A model generated the notes under the pieces. That model saw nothing but the letters and a program-made list of their open reading frames with translations, searched no databases and was not told the origin of the DNA. Of a stretch of 64,000 bases of DNA, positions 52,470-60,421 are shown in pieces. Position numbers and translations under genes: made by a program. Source of the DNA: JAHRVQ01 sp029941905 (GTDB lineage Bacteria; Pseudomonadota; Gammaproteobacteria; Pseudomonadales; Azotimanducaceae); contig JAPYTQ010000006.1 of assembly GCA_029941905.1 (NCBI GenBank), positions 1-64,000 of the forward strand. Direction: 5' to 3'. Position 1 is the stretch's first letter. The number at the start of each line of letters is the position of its first letter.

Positions 52470-52930
52470 TGGTGATCAGGGTCAAAATCCAGCGCGAAGA
52501 CTTTGATCTCCAGGCAGAAACCCGGTCCCTGGCAGGTATTTCATCTGCAGTGGGAGGCGTTAACACATTCATCGGTGTCGTCCGGGACATTAATGACAAT
52601 GACAATGTTTCTTCGCTATTTCTCGAACACTATCCAGGCATGACAGAGAAACAGATAAAAGTGATAGTGGCAGAGGCTTGTGATCGCTGGGACGTGATCG
52701 CTGCCACGGTAATCCACCGAATTGGTGAACTGCATCCCGGTGACCAGATTGTTTACGTTGGCGTCGCCAGCAGTCACAGAGGAGACGCTTTTGACGCTTG
52801 TGAGTACATTATCGACTACCTCAAAACCCGCGCAACATTCTGGAAAAAGGAGAAGACCACCGATGGCGAGCGTTGGCTGGAAACGCGACAGTCCGACTTC
52901 GATGCCGCTCAATTGTGGAACGATAAGTAA
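52469..52930 (+). CDS. moaE: molybdopterin synthase catalytic subunit MoaE
   Basis: The 153-residue enzyme inserts sulfur into cyclic pyranopterin. Visible features are GVNTFIGVVRDINDNDNVSSLFLEHYPGM, the HRIGELHPGDQIVYVGVASSHRGDAFDAC segment, and KKEKTTDGERWLE with the active-site Lys residues. It is third of the tightly overlapping moaC-moaD-moaE set and converges on rluE. Confidence 0.95.
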   Translation: MVIRVKIQREDFDLQAETRSLAGISSAVGGVNTFIGVVRDINDNDNVSSLFLEHYPGMTEKQIKVIVAEACDRWDVIAATVIHRIGELHPGDQIVYVGVASSHRGDAFDACEYIIDYLKTRATFWKKEKTTDGERWLETRQSDFDAAQLWNDK

Positions 52931-52952
52931 GTTAGACGCTGGTGGCTGACGA

Positions 52953-53519
52953 CTATCTCGGCTTAGGCATAGCGGGCAATCGAACGTTAATCATCTTGTG
53001 CTCACCTGGCATAAGATGACCAACCTTCCAGTCGCCGATCTGCGATCGAAACAGCCTCAGGGTGGGAAAGCCAACCGCTGCGGTCATTCGCCTGACCTGC
53101 CTGTTTCTGCCCTCCGTCAGGGTAATGGTGATCCAACTGGTCGGGATTTTTTTTCGAAACCTGACGGGTGGTATCCGTTCCGCAAGTCGTGGGCGGTCGA
53201 GGAACGTGATTTGCGCAGGCTTGGTGATGCCATCTTTTAACAGTACGCCACCGGTTAGCGTCCGGGCTGCTGATTCATCGAATTCACCCTCGACCTGTAC
53301 CCAGTATGTCTTTGCCAATTTATACCTGGGTTCAGCGATTCGAGCCTGGAGACGACCATCATTGGTCAACAGTACCAGACCTTCTGAATCCTTATCGAGG
53401 CGACCGGCGGGATAAAAAGCGGGGGTTTTGATGAAATCAGCCAATGTGGATTCATCATTTTTCTTCCTGAATTGGCAAAGGACGCCAAAGGGTTTGTTGA
53501 ACAGAATTAGATTCTGCAT
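52953..53519 (-). CDS. rluE: 23S rRNA pseudouridine(2457) synthase RluE
   Basis: The 188-residue enzyme has the RsuA-family catalytic motif AGRLDKDSEGLVLLTNDG with Asp near residue 43, and GRNRQVRRMTAAVGFPTLRL near residue 145. It lacks the N-terminal S4 domain, as RluE does. The start ATG 53519 gives MQNLILFNKPFGVLCQF; ATG 53534 adds five residues. In E. coli rluE lies near mnmA, as here. RluB or another short member cannot be fully excluded. Confidence 0.88.
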   Translation of the reverse strand: MQNLILFNKPFGVLCQFRKKNDESTLADFIKTPAFYPAGRLDKDSEGLVLLTNDGRLQARIAEPRYKLAKTYWVQVEGEFDESAARTLTGGVLLKDGITKPAQITFLDRPRLAERIPPVRFRKKIPTSWITITLTEGRNRQVRRMTAAVGFPTLRLFRSQIGDWKVGHLMPGEHKMINVRLPAMPKPR

Positions 53520-53553
53520 TGAAGAGTGCCCCAAGCCAGGTCAAACTTCCTGG

Positions 53554-53781
53554 TCATTCCTCCTGATCTGGGCTCACTTCAATGGATTGAATATTGATGG
53601 CATGTGAACCCTTGGGACCTTCAAGAATCTCAAAAGAAACCAACTGACCTGCTTTCAAGGTCTTATAACCTTCCATTACAATCGACGAATAGTGAGCAAA
53701 GTAATCTTCACTACCATCTTCAGGTAAGATGAAGCCATAACCCTTGGCATTGTTAAACCACTTCACGCGTCCGGTAGGCAT
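53554..53781 (-). CDS. cspD: cold-shock-domain protein CspD
   Basis: The 75-residue protein has RNP1 (KGYGFI) and RNP2 (YFAHYSSI) in a standard cold-shock domain, MPTGRVKWFNNAKGYGFILPE. Its location next to clpS-clpA matches CspD, which in E. coli inhibits replication in slow growth. ATG 53781 is chosen; an upstream frame to 53814 adds only 11 residues. It is divergent from clpS, with a 490-base region between them. Confidence 0.9.
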   Translation of the reverse strand: MPTGRVKWFNNAKGYGFILPEDGSEDYFAHYSSIVMEGYKTLKAGQLVSFEILEGPKGSHAINIQSIEVSPDQEE

Positions 53782-53924
53782 TAATGCACGACCTCCTGTC
53801 CTCACTGCATACACTCGTCAAAGCACTAGATGGAATCCAGGGTTGCCGTATCGAGCAATTTTCGTCTACTTTATGGGTTCTGACGCTAACTCGTCAAGGC
53901 TCTAGCTCGGATAATTCGTGAAGG

Positions 53925-53972
53925 GATCGGTTTTGGAGGGTTCCGGAGCGCCGGACGGTCCAAAAACCGATC
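53925..53972. repeat. long imperfect hairpin upstream of cspD/clpS
   Basis: GATCGGTTTTGGA (53925-53937) pairs with TCCAAAAACCGATC (53959-53972) with one bulged base. The enclosed CCGG-AGCG-CCGG forms a second stem. Because it lies between divergent starts it is unlikely to end either gene. A short T or A run does not follow on either side, so it is not a standard intrinsic terminator. Confidence 0.7.
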
Positions 53973-54025
53973 AGGCTCAGACTGTAATTTCAAACTGAGT
54001 GACTTTATACAGTAACTCGGTGATA

Positions 54026-54047
54026 TAAATATTGTTAACAATATTTA
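54026..54047. promoter_or_regulatory. 22-bp perfect palindrome, operator-like
   Basis: The half-site TAAATATTGTT is followed directly by its exact complement AACAATATTTA, centred on GTTAAC. It is 228 bases before clpS and 245 bases before cspD. The perfect symmetry and AT-rich arms fit a homodimeric regulator, which I cannot name. It may also be a DNA-bending site. Confidence 0.5.
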
Positions 54048-54274
54048 CGTGCCGCCTTCATGAATCATCCGGGCTAGCCTTGAATATCGGGGATTTGTCA
54101 CCAACTTATAAGCGTTGGTTTGATTATTCTCTCGAAGTCCTTACGTTTTGCAGGTTTAAACCAGGACAATTTTTCTGCAATAGATGTTGAATTGCAGGCT
54201 CAAGCTTGGCAATACTTAACACTTCAGCTGTGTAGGCTGAAGCCGGGTAAATTATTGGGTATTTGGTCTAAAAA

Positions 54275-54673
54275 ATGCATTGGAATAAAAAAGTGGGTTC
54301 ACAATCATTCCGTGGCAACATCAATAGAGCCATCTTCCGGGGAGAGAACGGGGATGGAGATCCAGACCAGGATCGGGGCATTGCGGTCGTCGAAGAAGCC
54401 GTTAAGCCAAAACTAAAGAAACCACCCATGTACAAGGTCGTTATGATAAATGATGACTATACGCCCATGGAGTTTGTGATTGAGGTATTGCAGATGTTTT
54501 TCTCCATGAATAGAGAAAAGGCAACCCAGATTATGCTGGCGGTGCACACTGTGGGCAAAGCAACTTGTGGAATATACACCCGCGATGTGGCAGAAACGAA
54601 GTCAGGCCAGGTAAATCAATACGCCCAGGAGAGTCAGCATCCGCTGATATCAGAGGTTGAATCCGCCGACTGA
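54275..54673 (+). CDS. clpS: ATP-dependent Clp protease adaptor ClpS
   Basis: The adaptor binds N-degron substrates and hands them to ClpA. The conserved core MYKVVMINDDYTPMEFVIEVLQMFFSMNREKATQIMLAVHTVGKATCGIYTRDVAETK begins near residue 52, with the residues lining the N-terminal-residue pocket (NDDYTPM, H of VHTVG). The ATG 54275 gives 132 residues, longer than the usual 105-110. The first 45 residues are variable, and GTG 54293 is another possible start. It lies 103 bases before clpA. Confidence 0.92.
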   Translation: MHWNKKVGSQSFRGNINRAIFRGENGDGDPDQDRGIAVVEEAVKPKLKKPPMYKVVMINDDYTPMEFVIEVLQMFFSMNREKATQIMLAVHTVGKATCGIYTRDVAETKSGQVNQYAQESQHPLISEVESAD

Positions 54674-54776
54674 TCTTATTGTTCGAACCAGTAAGAAGCG
54701 TATTTAAAGAGACAAGAGGTGTTGTAAATAATCGCTACGAAGACCAAGATGTCTTTTAGCACAGCAGGAACGATCT

Positions 54777-57044
54777 ATGTTAAGTAAAGATCTGGAAGTA
54801 ACCTTAAACCTGGCTTTCAAAGAAGCGAGGGCCAAGCGGCATGAACTTATGTCAGTCGAACATTTACTACTGGCACTGATCGATAATGCCGTGGCAGTTA
54901 ATGTGCTTCGTGCCTGCGGAGCAGATATTGAGAAGTTCCGGAAAGAACTGGAAGAATTTCTTGATGCCACGACACCGTTAATCCCAAAAAACGACACCGA
55001 GCGAGAAACCCAGCCGACCCTTGGCTTTCAACGGGTCTTGCAACGGGCAGTTTTTCATGTTCAATCCTCGGGTAGAAAAGAGGTTACCGGTGGCAGTGTT
55101 CTTGTTGCGATTTTTAGCGAACAGGAAAGCCATGCGGTCTATATCCTGAAGCAACAGGAAATCAACCGGATAGACGTTGTTAATTACATTGCCCACGGCA
55201 CACCAAAGGTGGGCGGTGACGAAGAACCAGAGCAAACTGATCGAAACGAAGACGAATCTAACGGCGAAGAAAAGGCGGCGAGCCCGCTGGAAAGTTTTGC
55301 GACAAATCTAAATGAGCAGGCTCGCAAAGGCTTAATCGATCCGTTGGTAGGCCGTGCCGACGAAGTTGAACGGGTTATTCAGATCTTGTCTCGCCGACGA
55401 AAAAACAACCCATTGCTCGTTGGTGAATCTGGTGTTGGCAAAACAGCCATCGCGGAAGGCCTGGCAAAAATGATTGTGGATGGCACAGTGCCGGAAGTCA
55501 TCGCCCACAGCACGGTTCATGCATTAGACCTTGGTGCCTTGCTAGCGGGGACCAAATATCGTGGTGATTTCGAAAAGCGCCTGAAGTCGTTACTGAACGA
55601 GCTAACAGAGAAAGATAACCAGATCCTGTTTATTGATGAAATCCATACTATCATTGGCGCTGGTGCCGCTTCGGGTGGCGTGATGGATGCATCAAATATA
55701 CTCAAACCACTACTGGCCTCAGGTGAGATCCGTTGTATGGGTTCTACCACCTATCAGGAGTACCGGGGCATATTCGACAAGGACCGAGCCCTGTCGCGTC
55801 GTTTCCAAAAGATTGATGTTACTGAACCCAGTGTTGATGACACCTACCAGATACTCAAAGGCCTGAAGAGTCGTTTTGAAGAGCACCACAAACTTAAGTA
55901 CACGGACCGATCCCTGAAAGTCGCCGCTGAACTGGCAGATCGATACATAAATGATCGATTCATGCCTGACAAGGCCATTGACGTCATCGACGAAGCAGGT
56001 GCCTATCAGCAATTGCAGCCGCCTTCTAAGCGTAAGAAGCAGATCGGGGTCTCGGATGTTGAAAAAATGGTGGCGAAGATTGCCCGTATTCCGCCAGCAA
56101 CCGTGTCGAGTTCTGACAAAAAAGCACTCAAAGATCTCGATAAGAACCTGAAGATGGTAATTTTTGGCCAGGATCAGGCAATCGATACCCTCTCAAGCGC
56201 GATAAAATTGTCCCGCGCTGGCCTTAAAGAAGATGAGAAACCTATTGGGTCTTTCTTGTTCTCCGGTCCTACCGGCGTGGGTAAAACAGAAGTTTGTCGC
56301 CAGTTAGCCAGCATTATGGGTATAGAACTTGTCAGGTTTGACATGTCAGAATATATGGAGCGACATACCGTTTCCCGACTTATCGGTGCGCCTCCAGGTT
56401 ATGTTGGCTACGACCAGGGTGGTCTGCTTACAGAATCTATTACGAAACATCCGCACTGCGTTTTATTGCTCGACGAAGTTGAGAAGGCCCATCCTGAGGT
56501 GTTTAACCTGTTGTTACAGGTGATGGATCACGGCAAACTAACAGACAACAATGGCCGCAGCGCTGACTTTCGCAATGTTATCCTGATCATGACAACCAAT
56601 GCCGGTGCACAGGAAATGAGCCGGTCTTCAATTGGTTTTACGCATCAGGATCACTCCACCGATGGCATGGAAGTGTTAAAGAAAATGTTCGCACCTGAGT
56701 TCAGGAATCGACTGGATGCCATCATTCAGTTTGACTCGTTAAGCAGTGATGTCATTAAAACCGTGGTTGATAAATTCCTGGTGGAAGTACAGGTACAACT
56801 CGACGACAAAAAAGTCCTGCTTGACATCAGTGACGCCGCCAGGGACTGGTTGGCAGCTAATGGTTACGATGAATCCATGGGTGCTAGACCTATGCAGCGC
56901 TTGATTCAATCAAAGATAAAAAAAGAGCTGGCGGAAGATATTCTGTTTGGTAGATTGTCTAACGGCGGCGGTGTGGTGCATATCAAGGTTGAAAATGACG
57001 AGCTTGTACTTGAGATTGAGGAACCCAACGAGGTTTCTGCCTAG
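54777..57044 (+). CDS. clpA: ATP-dependent Clp protease ATPase subunit ClpA
   Basis: The 755-residue AAA+ unfoldase has a Clp N-domain (residues 1-145) and two ATPase modules, with Walker A GESGVGKT (near 220) and GPTGVGKT (near 500). Walker B motifs are IDEIH and LLLDEVEKAHPE. An IGL-type loop for ClpP (near residue 620) appears as RSSIGFTHQDH. ClpA with ClpP degrades ClpS-delivered proteins. It follows clpS as in most Gammaproteobacteria. Confidence 0.97.
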   Translation: MLSKDLEVTLNLAFKEARAKRHELMSVEHLLLALIDNAVAVNVLRACGADIEKFRKELEEFLDATTPLIPKNDTERETQPTLGFQRVLQRAVFHVQSSGRKEVTGGSVLVAIFSEQESHAVYILKQQEINRIDVVNYIAHGTPKVGGDEEPEQTDRNEDESNGEEKAASPLESFATNLNEQARKGLIDPLVGRADEVERVIQILSRRRKNNPLLVGESGVGKTAIAEGLAKMIVDGTVPEVIAHSTVHALDLGALLAGTKYRGDFEKRLKSLLNELTEKDNQILFIDEIHTIIGAGAASGGVMDASNILKPLLASGEIRCMGSTTYQEYRGIFDKDRALSRRFQKIDVTEPSVDDTYQILKGLKSRFEEHHKLKYTDRSLKVAAELADRYINDRFMPDKAIDVIDEAGAYQQLQPPSKRKKQIGVSDVEKMVAKIARIPPATVSSSDKKALKDLDKNLKMVIFGQDQAIDTLSSAIKLSRAGLKEDEKPIGSFLFSGPTGVGKTEVCRQLASIMGIELVRFDMSEYMERHTVSRLIGAPPGYVGYDQGGLLTESITKHPHCVLLLDEVEKAHPEVFNLLLQVMDHGKLTDNNGRSADFRNVILIMTTNAGAQEMSRSSIGFTHQDHSTDGMEVLKKMFAPEFRNRLDAIIQFDSLSSDVIKTVVDKFLVEVQVQLDDKKVLLDISDAARDWLAANGYDESMGARPMQRLIQSKIKKELAEDILFGRLSNGGGVVHIKVENDELVLEIEEPNEVSA

Positions 57045-57070
57045 TCGTTTGCTACTTTATCTCCCGTATC

Positions 57071-57286
57071 TTATTCCCTGAACGTAATTCTGCCTTTTGT
57101 GAGATCGTAAGGCGTTAACTCGACTTTTACGGTGTCGCCGGTAAGGATCTTGATATAGTTTTTTCGCATTTTTCCAGAAATGTGGGCAATAATCTCATGC
57201 CCATTTTCCAGTTCAACCTTAAACATAGTATTCGGTAACGTATCAACTACGGTGCCGGACATTTGAATCTGTTCTTCTTTTGCCAT
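57071..57286 (-). CDS. infA: translation initiation factor IF-1
   Basis: The 71-residue OB-fold protein reads MAKEEQIQMSGTVVDTLPNT with the typical FKVELENGHEIIAHISGKMRKNYIKILTGDTVKVELTPYDLTKGRI pattern. The start has GAGGGAG upstream. It converges on clpA and heads away from bpt/aat, matching the E. coli clpA-infA-aat order. IF-1 assists 30S initiation. Confidence 0.98.
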   Translation of the reverse strand: MAKEEQIQMSGTVVDTLPNTMFKVELENGHEIIAHISGKMRKNYIKILTGDTVKVELTPYDLTKGRITFRE

Positions 57287-57420
57287 ACTCCCTCGAGGTT
57301 CTGTAGCAATTACTGTACTGCTGGATTAAAGGCGCGTATTTTGCCCGATTTCCCTTTTATAAGCAAAAGAGTGTTTCAGCGGTCCGGAAAAGCAGCTTAG
57401 CCAAAGGTCCCTTGGAGAGT

Positions 57421-58128
57421 TTAACAAACCATGACCCAATGATTGTTAACAAAGGTTTCTAATGGTTTGTAATCAGCCTTGTAAGACATTTTCTGGCAGT
57501 GCTTAATCCAGTATCCTAAGTATAGATGCCTGAGCTTAAGTCGGGCCACCTCTTCAATCAGCCACAGAACGGCGAATGAACCCAGGCTACGCCGGTCCTC
57601 GTCTGGTTCAAAAAATGTGTAAATAGCAGAAAGACCATCATCAAGTTGGTCGGCCACTGCGACAGCTAACAATTTTTTTTCAGCGCGAAATTCATAAAAC
57701 GAAGCTTCTTCACGACCCTCTACCAGGAACGACTGGAATTGATCTTCAGTGGCTGGATACATGTCACCGTCAGAATGTCGCGTCGATATATATCGTGCAT
57801 AGAGGTGGAAATATTCATCTTGCATGGTCGGGATGTGCCGGGTCACTGTGATGTCCCGATTACGTTTAACTGTGCGCCGCTGTTGCCGGTTTGGCATAAA
57901 CGAAAGTACGGGCAGGCGAACAGGAATGCACGCGGTACAGGTCTGGCAGTAGGGTCTGTATATATGAGGACCGCTGCGTCGAAATCCCACGGCAGACAGT
58001 GCAGAGTAAAGCTGTGTATCTATCGGCGCTTCCGGATCAGCAAACAGGGTGATTGCCTGCTTGTTATCGAGATAACTGCAATCGTGGGCAGGTGTGGTAA
58101 AAAACTTCAGTTCAGATAAGGAAGTCAC
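57421..58128 (-). CDS. bpt: aspartate/glutamate leucyltransferase (Bpt/Ate)
   Basis: The 235-residue enzyme transfers leucine to N-terminal Asp or Glu of proteins, marking them for ClpSAP. The CxxC-type N-terminus YRPYCQTCTACIPVRLPV near residue 60 and RQQRRTVKRNRDI are typical. The C-terminal YLGYWIKHCQKMSYKADYKPLE is the Ate/Bpt catalytic region. It lies 43 bases after aat in the same direction and is probably cotranscribed with it. Confidence 0.93.
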   Translation of the reverse strand: MTSLSELKFFTTPAHDCSYLDNKQAITLFADPEAPIDTQLYSALSAVGFRRSGPHIYRPYCQTCTACIPVRLPVLSFMPNRQQRRTVKRNRDITVTRHIPTMQDEYFHLYARYISTRHSDGDMYPATEDQFQSFLVEGREEASFYEFRAEKKLLAVAVADQLDDGLSAIYTFFEPDEDRRSLGSFAVLWLIEEVARLKLRHLYLGYWIKHCQKMSYKADYKPLETFVNNHWVMVC

Positions 58129-58171
58129 CTGGGGTATCTCCGATGCAATTCTGTCCCAGTTTATCAGCTTC

Positions 58172-58879
58172 TCAGTCGGAGAGCTTTGAAGGTAAGTTTA
58201 GCCAGTTTATTGGATTTGCCTCTTCGCAGTAGTGTTCCAGGTATGACCTGAACTTTTCCCGGGAAATATTTTCGCTTCCCAGGGAGACCAGATGCGGGTT
58301 TTCGATCTGGCAATCGATCAAGGGACATCTTTGCGCCTGCATCAGGCGGCACAAGTAGACGAAGGCTATCTTTGATGCATCGGTTTCGGTGTGGAACATG
58401 GATTCGCCGAAGAAAAGTCGCCCGATGGATACACCATAGAGCCCGCCAACGAGACAGTTGTCCTTGTAGCACTCTACCGAATGGGCTGAACCTTGTTGAT
58501 GCAACAAGGTATAGGCATTTATCATGGCCCCGGTAATCCAGGTTTCTGAGGAATATGCCCGTGCTTCGGCACATGCGCTGATGACCCCGATGAAATCCGA
58601 ATTTAAACGGACTTCGAACTCCTGGCGTTTAATTCGTTTGGCCAAAGAACGACTGACTTTTACCTTTTCAGGATAAAGCACAGCCCTCGGGTCAGGAGAC
58701 CACCATAATAAAGGTTGATCCTCTTCGTACCAGGGGAATATTCCAGATCGATAAGCCCGCAACAAGCGCTCGGGGGACAGGTCACCGCCTGCCGCAAGCA
58801 GGCCATTAGGGTCAGTTAACGCCTGGTCAATAGGCGGGAAATCGTCACTGGTGCTGTCCAGCCAGGAGACAGTCTTCAT
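58172..58879 (-). CDS. aat: leucyl/phenylalanyl-tRNA-protein transferase Aat
   Basis: The 235-residue enzyme adds Leu or Phe to N-terminal Lys or Arg. It has the family segments FPPIDQALTDPNGLLAAGGDLSPERLLRAYRSGIFPWY and LLWWSPDPRAVLYPEK near residues 20-65, GSAHSVECYKDNCLVGGLYGVSIGRLFFGESMF and DCQIENPHLVSLG. ATG 58879 (MKTVSWLD) is preferred to 58918, which adds 13 unconserved residues. With bpt, clpS and clpA it makes up a nearly complete N-degron pathway. Confidence 0.95.
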   Translation of the reverse strand: MKTVSWLDSTSDDFPPIDQALTDPNGLLAAGGDLSPERLLRAYRSGIFPWYEEDQPLLWWSPDPRAVLYPEKVKVSRSLAKRIKRQEFEVRLNSDFIGVISACAEARAYSSETWITGAMINAYTLLHQQGSAHSVECYKDNCLVGGLYGVSIGRLFFGESMFHTETDASKIAFVYLCRLMQAQRCPLIDCQIENPHLVSLGSENISREKFRSYLEHYCEEANPINWLNLPSKLSD

Positions 58880-58921
58880 TTCCTGCAGTTCAGACAGGGA
58901 CTGTAATGCTGACCGCAACGG

Positions 58922-59869
58922 TCAAGCGACTTCGCAGTCATCAAGGAACTTTTCTGCATCCAATGCCGCCATACAGCCGAAGCCCGCAGAAGTCACGGCC
59001 TGACGATAAATCTGGTCCGCAACGTCTCCTGCAGCAAACACACCAGGCGTACTGGTGGCGGTCACCATGCCTTCCAGACCTGCTTTTATGGTGATATAGC
59101 CATTGACCATGTCTAGCTGGTCCTGGAATATCTCTGTATTGGGTGTGTGACCGATGGCGATAAAAACGCCTTGCAGGTCCAGTTCCAGTTTTTCTCCAGA
59201 ACCAACATCCGTGATACGCATACCCGTTACGCCCATATCATCACCAATGACCTCGTCCAGGGTGTGGTTCCACTGGATGTGGATGTTTTCTTTTTCAAGG
59301 ACCCTGTTCTGGAGAATTTTCTCGCCGCGAAACTTATCTCTTCGGTGCACCATGACAACCTCTGAGGCGATATTCGAAAGATATAAAGCTTCTTCAAGCG
59401 CGGTATTGCCGCCACCGATTACCGCGACCTTTTGTTTTTTGTAGAAGAAACCATCACAGGTTGCACAGGCACTGACGCCTTTGCCCTTAAAGGCTTCTTC
59501 AGAATCCAGGCCCAGGTACCTTGCGGAGGCACCGGTAGTAATAATCAGCGCATCACAGGTGTAAATGGCCTGATCACCCTGTAATCGAAAAGGGCGCTGG
59601 GCTAAATCCGCCTGGTTGATGTGGTCATAGATTATTTCCGTATCAAATCGCTCGGCATGGCGCTGCATCCGTACCATCAAATCCGGCCCCTGTAGTCCTT
59701 CAAAATCTCCCGGCCAGTTGTCTACATCGGTGGTCGTGGTCAGTTGGCCACCCGTTTCAATGCCGGTAATGACCACCGGTTCGAGATTGGCCCTGGCCGC
59801 ATAGATGGCGGCGGAAAATCCCGCGGGACCTGAACCGAGAATCAAAAGCTTGTGATGAATTTCTTTCAT
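58922..59869 (-). CDS. trxB: thioredoxin-disulfide reductase
   Basis: The 315-residue flavoenzyme has GSGPAGFSAAIYAARA (FAD), the redox pair CATCDG (near residue 136) and GGGNTALEEALYLSNIA plus HRRDKFR for NADPH. The C-terminal AAGDVADQIYRQAVTSAGFGCMAALDAEKFL is typical. It keeps thioredoxin reduced and so supports ribonucleotide reductase and APS reductase. It is 42 bases upstream of aat and probably transcribed with it. Confidence 0.97.
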   Translation of the reverse strand: MKEIHHKLLILGSGPAGFSAAIYAARANLEPVVITGIETGGQLTTTTDVDNWPGDFEGLQGPDLMVRMQRHAERFDTEIIYDHINQADLAQRPFRLQGDQAIYTCDALIITTGASARYLGLDSEEAFKGKGVSACATCDGFFYKKQKVAVIGGGNTALEEALYLSNIASEVVMVHRRDKFRGEKILQNRVLEKENIHIQWNHTLDEVIGDDMGVTGMRITDVGSGEKLELDLQGVFIAIGHTPNTEIFQDQLDMVNGYITIKAGLEGMVTATSTPGVFAAGDVADQIYRQAVTSAGFGCMAALDAEKFLDDCEVA

Positions 59870-59965
59870 GTTTATGTTTGTTCCGGTGAAACTGATAGCT
59901 AATTTGGTGATTTCATCATAAGTGAATAAATGATTAAATATTCACTTGTGAATTTGACGGGTGGC

Positions 59966-60256
59966 CTAAGGGTTTAGCGTTTGTTTTACTGCCAGGAATT
60001 CGGATCCGTGGCGATGGTTACTGATAATCTGCCAGAGAGTGCGTCCCTGTGGATCACGGGCATCGAGATCTCGACCTGACTCGACGAAGAATTTCAGGAA
60101 TCGTTCGAAATCTTCGGGTCTCATGCCTCGATAGGCTTTTAATAACACATGGTAGTCAGCGGAATCACCGCCAGTAGGTTCAAGGGCGAGAAAACTCCTG
60201 ACCCGGTCATCGTTCCAGACTTCATCAGTGACTTTTGGTTGTGACGGTCCGGCCAT
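59966..60256 (-). CDS. small conserved PA4642-like protein
   Basis: The 96-residue protein has a charged middle, DYHVLLKAYRGMRPEDFERFLKFFVESGRDLDARDPQGRTLWQII, which matches the PA4642-type hypothetical family of Pseudomonas and relatives as I recall it. The role is unknown. The start ATG 60256 has no strong Shine-Dalgarno sequence. It lies upstream of trxB by 96 bases and is divergent from ftsK. Confidence 0.75.
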   Translation of the reverse strand: MAGPSQPKVTDEVWNDDRVRSFLALEPTGGDSADYHVLLKAYRGMRPEDFERFLKFFVESGRDLDARDPQGRTLWQIISNHRHGSEFLAVKQTLNP

Positions 60257-60421
60257 GGGATAGGCACCTTTCGGAGAAAAAGCGAATGATACAGCAGAGC
60301 ATTGGGTGCTGATAGTGACATTTGTTGTATAGGCACGAACCCGAACAAAGTGATGTTAATTGTAAAGCTTCGGCTATAAGATTTAAGGGTTTGAAAAATA
60401 AAGATAAATTGGGAACAAACC

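Larger units (their letters stand above)
53782..54274. other. 493-bp divergent intergenic region cspD-clpS
   Basis: No gene is supported here. It holds a long imperfect hairpin at 53925-53972 and a 22-base perfect palindrome at 54026-54047. A frame from 54120 overlaps the clpS start in another phase and is not credible. Promoters for cspD and clpS must lie here; I see no strong sigma-70 match. Confidence 0.6.

Noticed and set aside
54120..54416. 98-codon frame upstream of and overlapping clpS
   Set aside because: It is in a different phase from clpS, has no conserved content and no ribosome site.
57401..57415. CCAAAGG...CCTTGG hairpin before bpt stop region
   Set aside because: The loop would be only two or three bases with mismatches and no T run follows, so it is not a supported terminator.
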